In this document: piece after piece, positions 63,395-64,000 of the stretch
How positions within the stretch are numbered: the stretch's first letter is position 1
Layout of the letters: each line of letters opens with the position of its first letter
Source: Candidatus Gastranaerophilales bacterium
GTDB lineage: Bacteria > Cyanobacteriota > Vampirovibrionia > Gastranaerophilales > Gastranaerophilaceae
DNA: 64,000 bases
Assembly (NCBI GenBank): GCA_944325525.1
Contig: CALVAK010000003.1
Span: forward strand, 62,001 to 126,000
Reading direction: 5' to 3'
Program-made: the position numbers and the translations under genes
The notes under the pieces: generated by a model
The model's database searches: none
What the model saw: only the letters and a program-made list of their open reading frames with translations
What the model was told of the DNA's origin: nothing

Positions 63395-64000
63395 ATGATT
63401 AAAATAGGAACAGCTCTATTTGAAGCTTGCGAAGAATTAGAAAGGGAAAAAGGAATTTCTAAAGACGTTATTATTGCTTCTTTATGTGATGCAATGGTTG
63501 CAGCATATAAAAAACATTTGAAACAAAAAGATGTTCCTAATGTTGAAGCTATATTGGATGAACAAACGGGTGAAATCGGTGTTTTTAGAACAAAATTAGT
63601 TGTAGATAAAGTTGAAGATCCGAATCTTGAAATTTCGTTGAAAGAAGCAAAAGAAATTGATGATGAAGTTGAACTTGAAGATGAAGTTAAAATAGAAGTA
63701 ACACCGGAAAATTTCGGACGTATTGCCGCTCAAAGTGCTAAACAGGTTATAACACAAAGAATAAGAGAAGCTGAAAGAAAATTAGTACTTGATGAATTTA
63801 TGGAAAAGAAAGGAACTTTAACTACAGGTATTATACAACGTGTTGAAAACAGAAATGTTATTGTAAATATAGGCAAGACAGATGCAATAATGCCACCAAA
63901 AGAACAAATTCCCGGAGAATATTACAAACCCGGTAACCGTATCAGAGTATTTGTTCTTAATGTTAAAGAAACGGCAAGACTTCCTCAAGTAATAGTTTCA
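63395..64000 (+). CDS. nusA: Transcription termination/antitermination factor NusA, partial
   Basis: The first 202 residues; the frame runs off the right edge without a stop. The N-terminal polymerase-binding domain (ALFEACEELEREKGISKDVI, SLCDAMVAAYKKHL) and the beginning of the S1 domain (GTLTTGIIQRVENRNVIVNI) are visible. VTPENFGRIAAQSAKQVITQ with REAERK-like REAERKLVLDEF is highly characteristic. It controls pausing, termination and antitermination of RNA polymerase. The GGAGAG ribosome site and position after rimP are canonical. Confidence 0.97.
   Translation, partial: MIKIGTALFEACEELEREKGISKDVIIASLCDAMVAAYKKHLKQKDVPNVEAILDEQTGEIGVFRTKLVVDKVEDPNLEISLKEAKEIDDEVELEDEVKIEVTPENFGRIAAQSAKQVITQRIREAERKLVLDEFMEKKGTLTTGIIQRVENRNVIVNIGKTDAIMPPKEQIPGEYYKPGNRIRVFVLNVKETARLPQVIVS

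Overview
The window looks like the chromosome of an AT-rich, non-photosynthetic, anaerobic gut bacterium. My best guess is a Melainabacteria/Vampirovibrionia (Gastranaerophilales-type) genome. This placement is inferred from the combination of very low GC, small intergenic gaps, fermentative anaplerotic genes and many lineage-restricted proteins with no familiar family. A 16S rRNA or marker-gene tree would settle it. The standard genetic code fits throughout.

Layout. Positions 1-6700 (minus strand) hold the packaging and head module of a podovirus-like prophage: a zinc-ribbon-like protein, a probable small terminase, the large terminase, a two-gene cargo unit, a conserved small protein, portal, scaffold, and the first codons of the next head gene. 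Ordinary chromosome begins at rlmH (6939). From 7531 to 13693 run an FAD-dependent dehydrogenase, gcvT-gcvH-gcvPA (without gcvPB), a GT39 glycosyltransferase and yidD. From 13867 to 25666 come lineage-specific proteins, a membrane-anchored HExxH protease, corA, a degenerate receiver/GGDEF protein, a TIM-barrel epimerase-like protein, a hybrid kinase/response-regulator/secreted-protein operon and an HNH-coiled-coil protein. A tRNA-Thr/tRNA-Tyr/tRNA-Thr/tuf operon occupies 25798-27471, with a 100-bp tandem repeat upstream of its promoter.

From 28022 to 34483 are thioredoxin, two DUF805-like membrane proteins, a ketopantoate-reductase-like enzyme, and a four-gene set (Re-citrate/homocitrate synthase type, LeuC-type and LeuD-type dehydratase, NAD-IDH type). 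I read that set as a route from oxaloacetate to 2-oxoglutarate. Three tandem EF-hand/coiled-coil/CHAP-type hydrolases (34594-41109) show clear mosaic recombination. A minus-strand operon birA-oadG-oadA-oadB-pckA (46787-41171) links PEP, oxaloacetate and pyruvate to a sodium pump and supplies the ligase that biotinylates OadA.

From 46864 to 57433 there are a lone receiver protein, a helical-repeat protein, a radical-SAM remnant, small unknown proteins, Hsp20, a CoA-disulfide-reductase-like flavoprotein, CtpA, Bcp peroxiredoxin, an SGNH-like protein and an HD-domain protein. The most unusual gene is at 57598-62409. It encodes a protein of about 1600 residues with RTX-like glycine/aspartate repeats, a hydrophobic middle region and a calpain-type C-terminal cysteine protease signature. 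A small protein follows whose domain recurs at the N-terminus of the helical-repeat protein. The window ends with rimP and the start of nusA.
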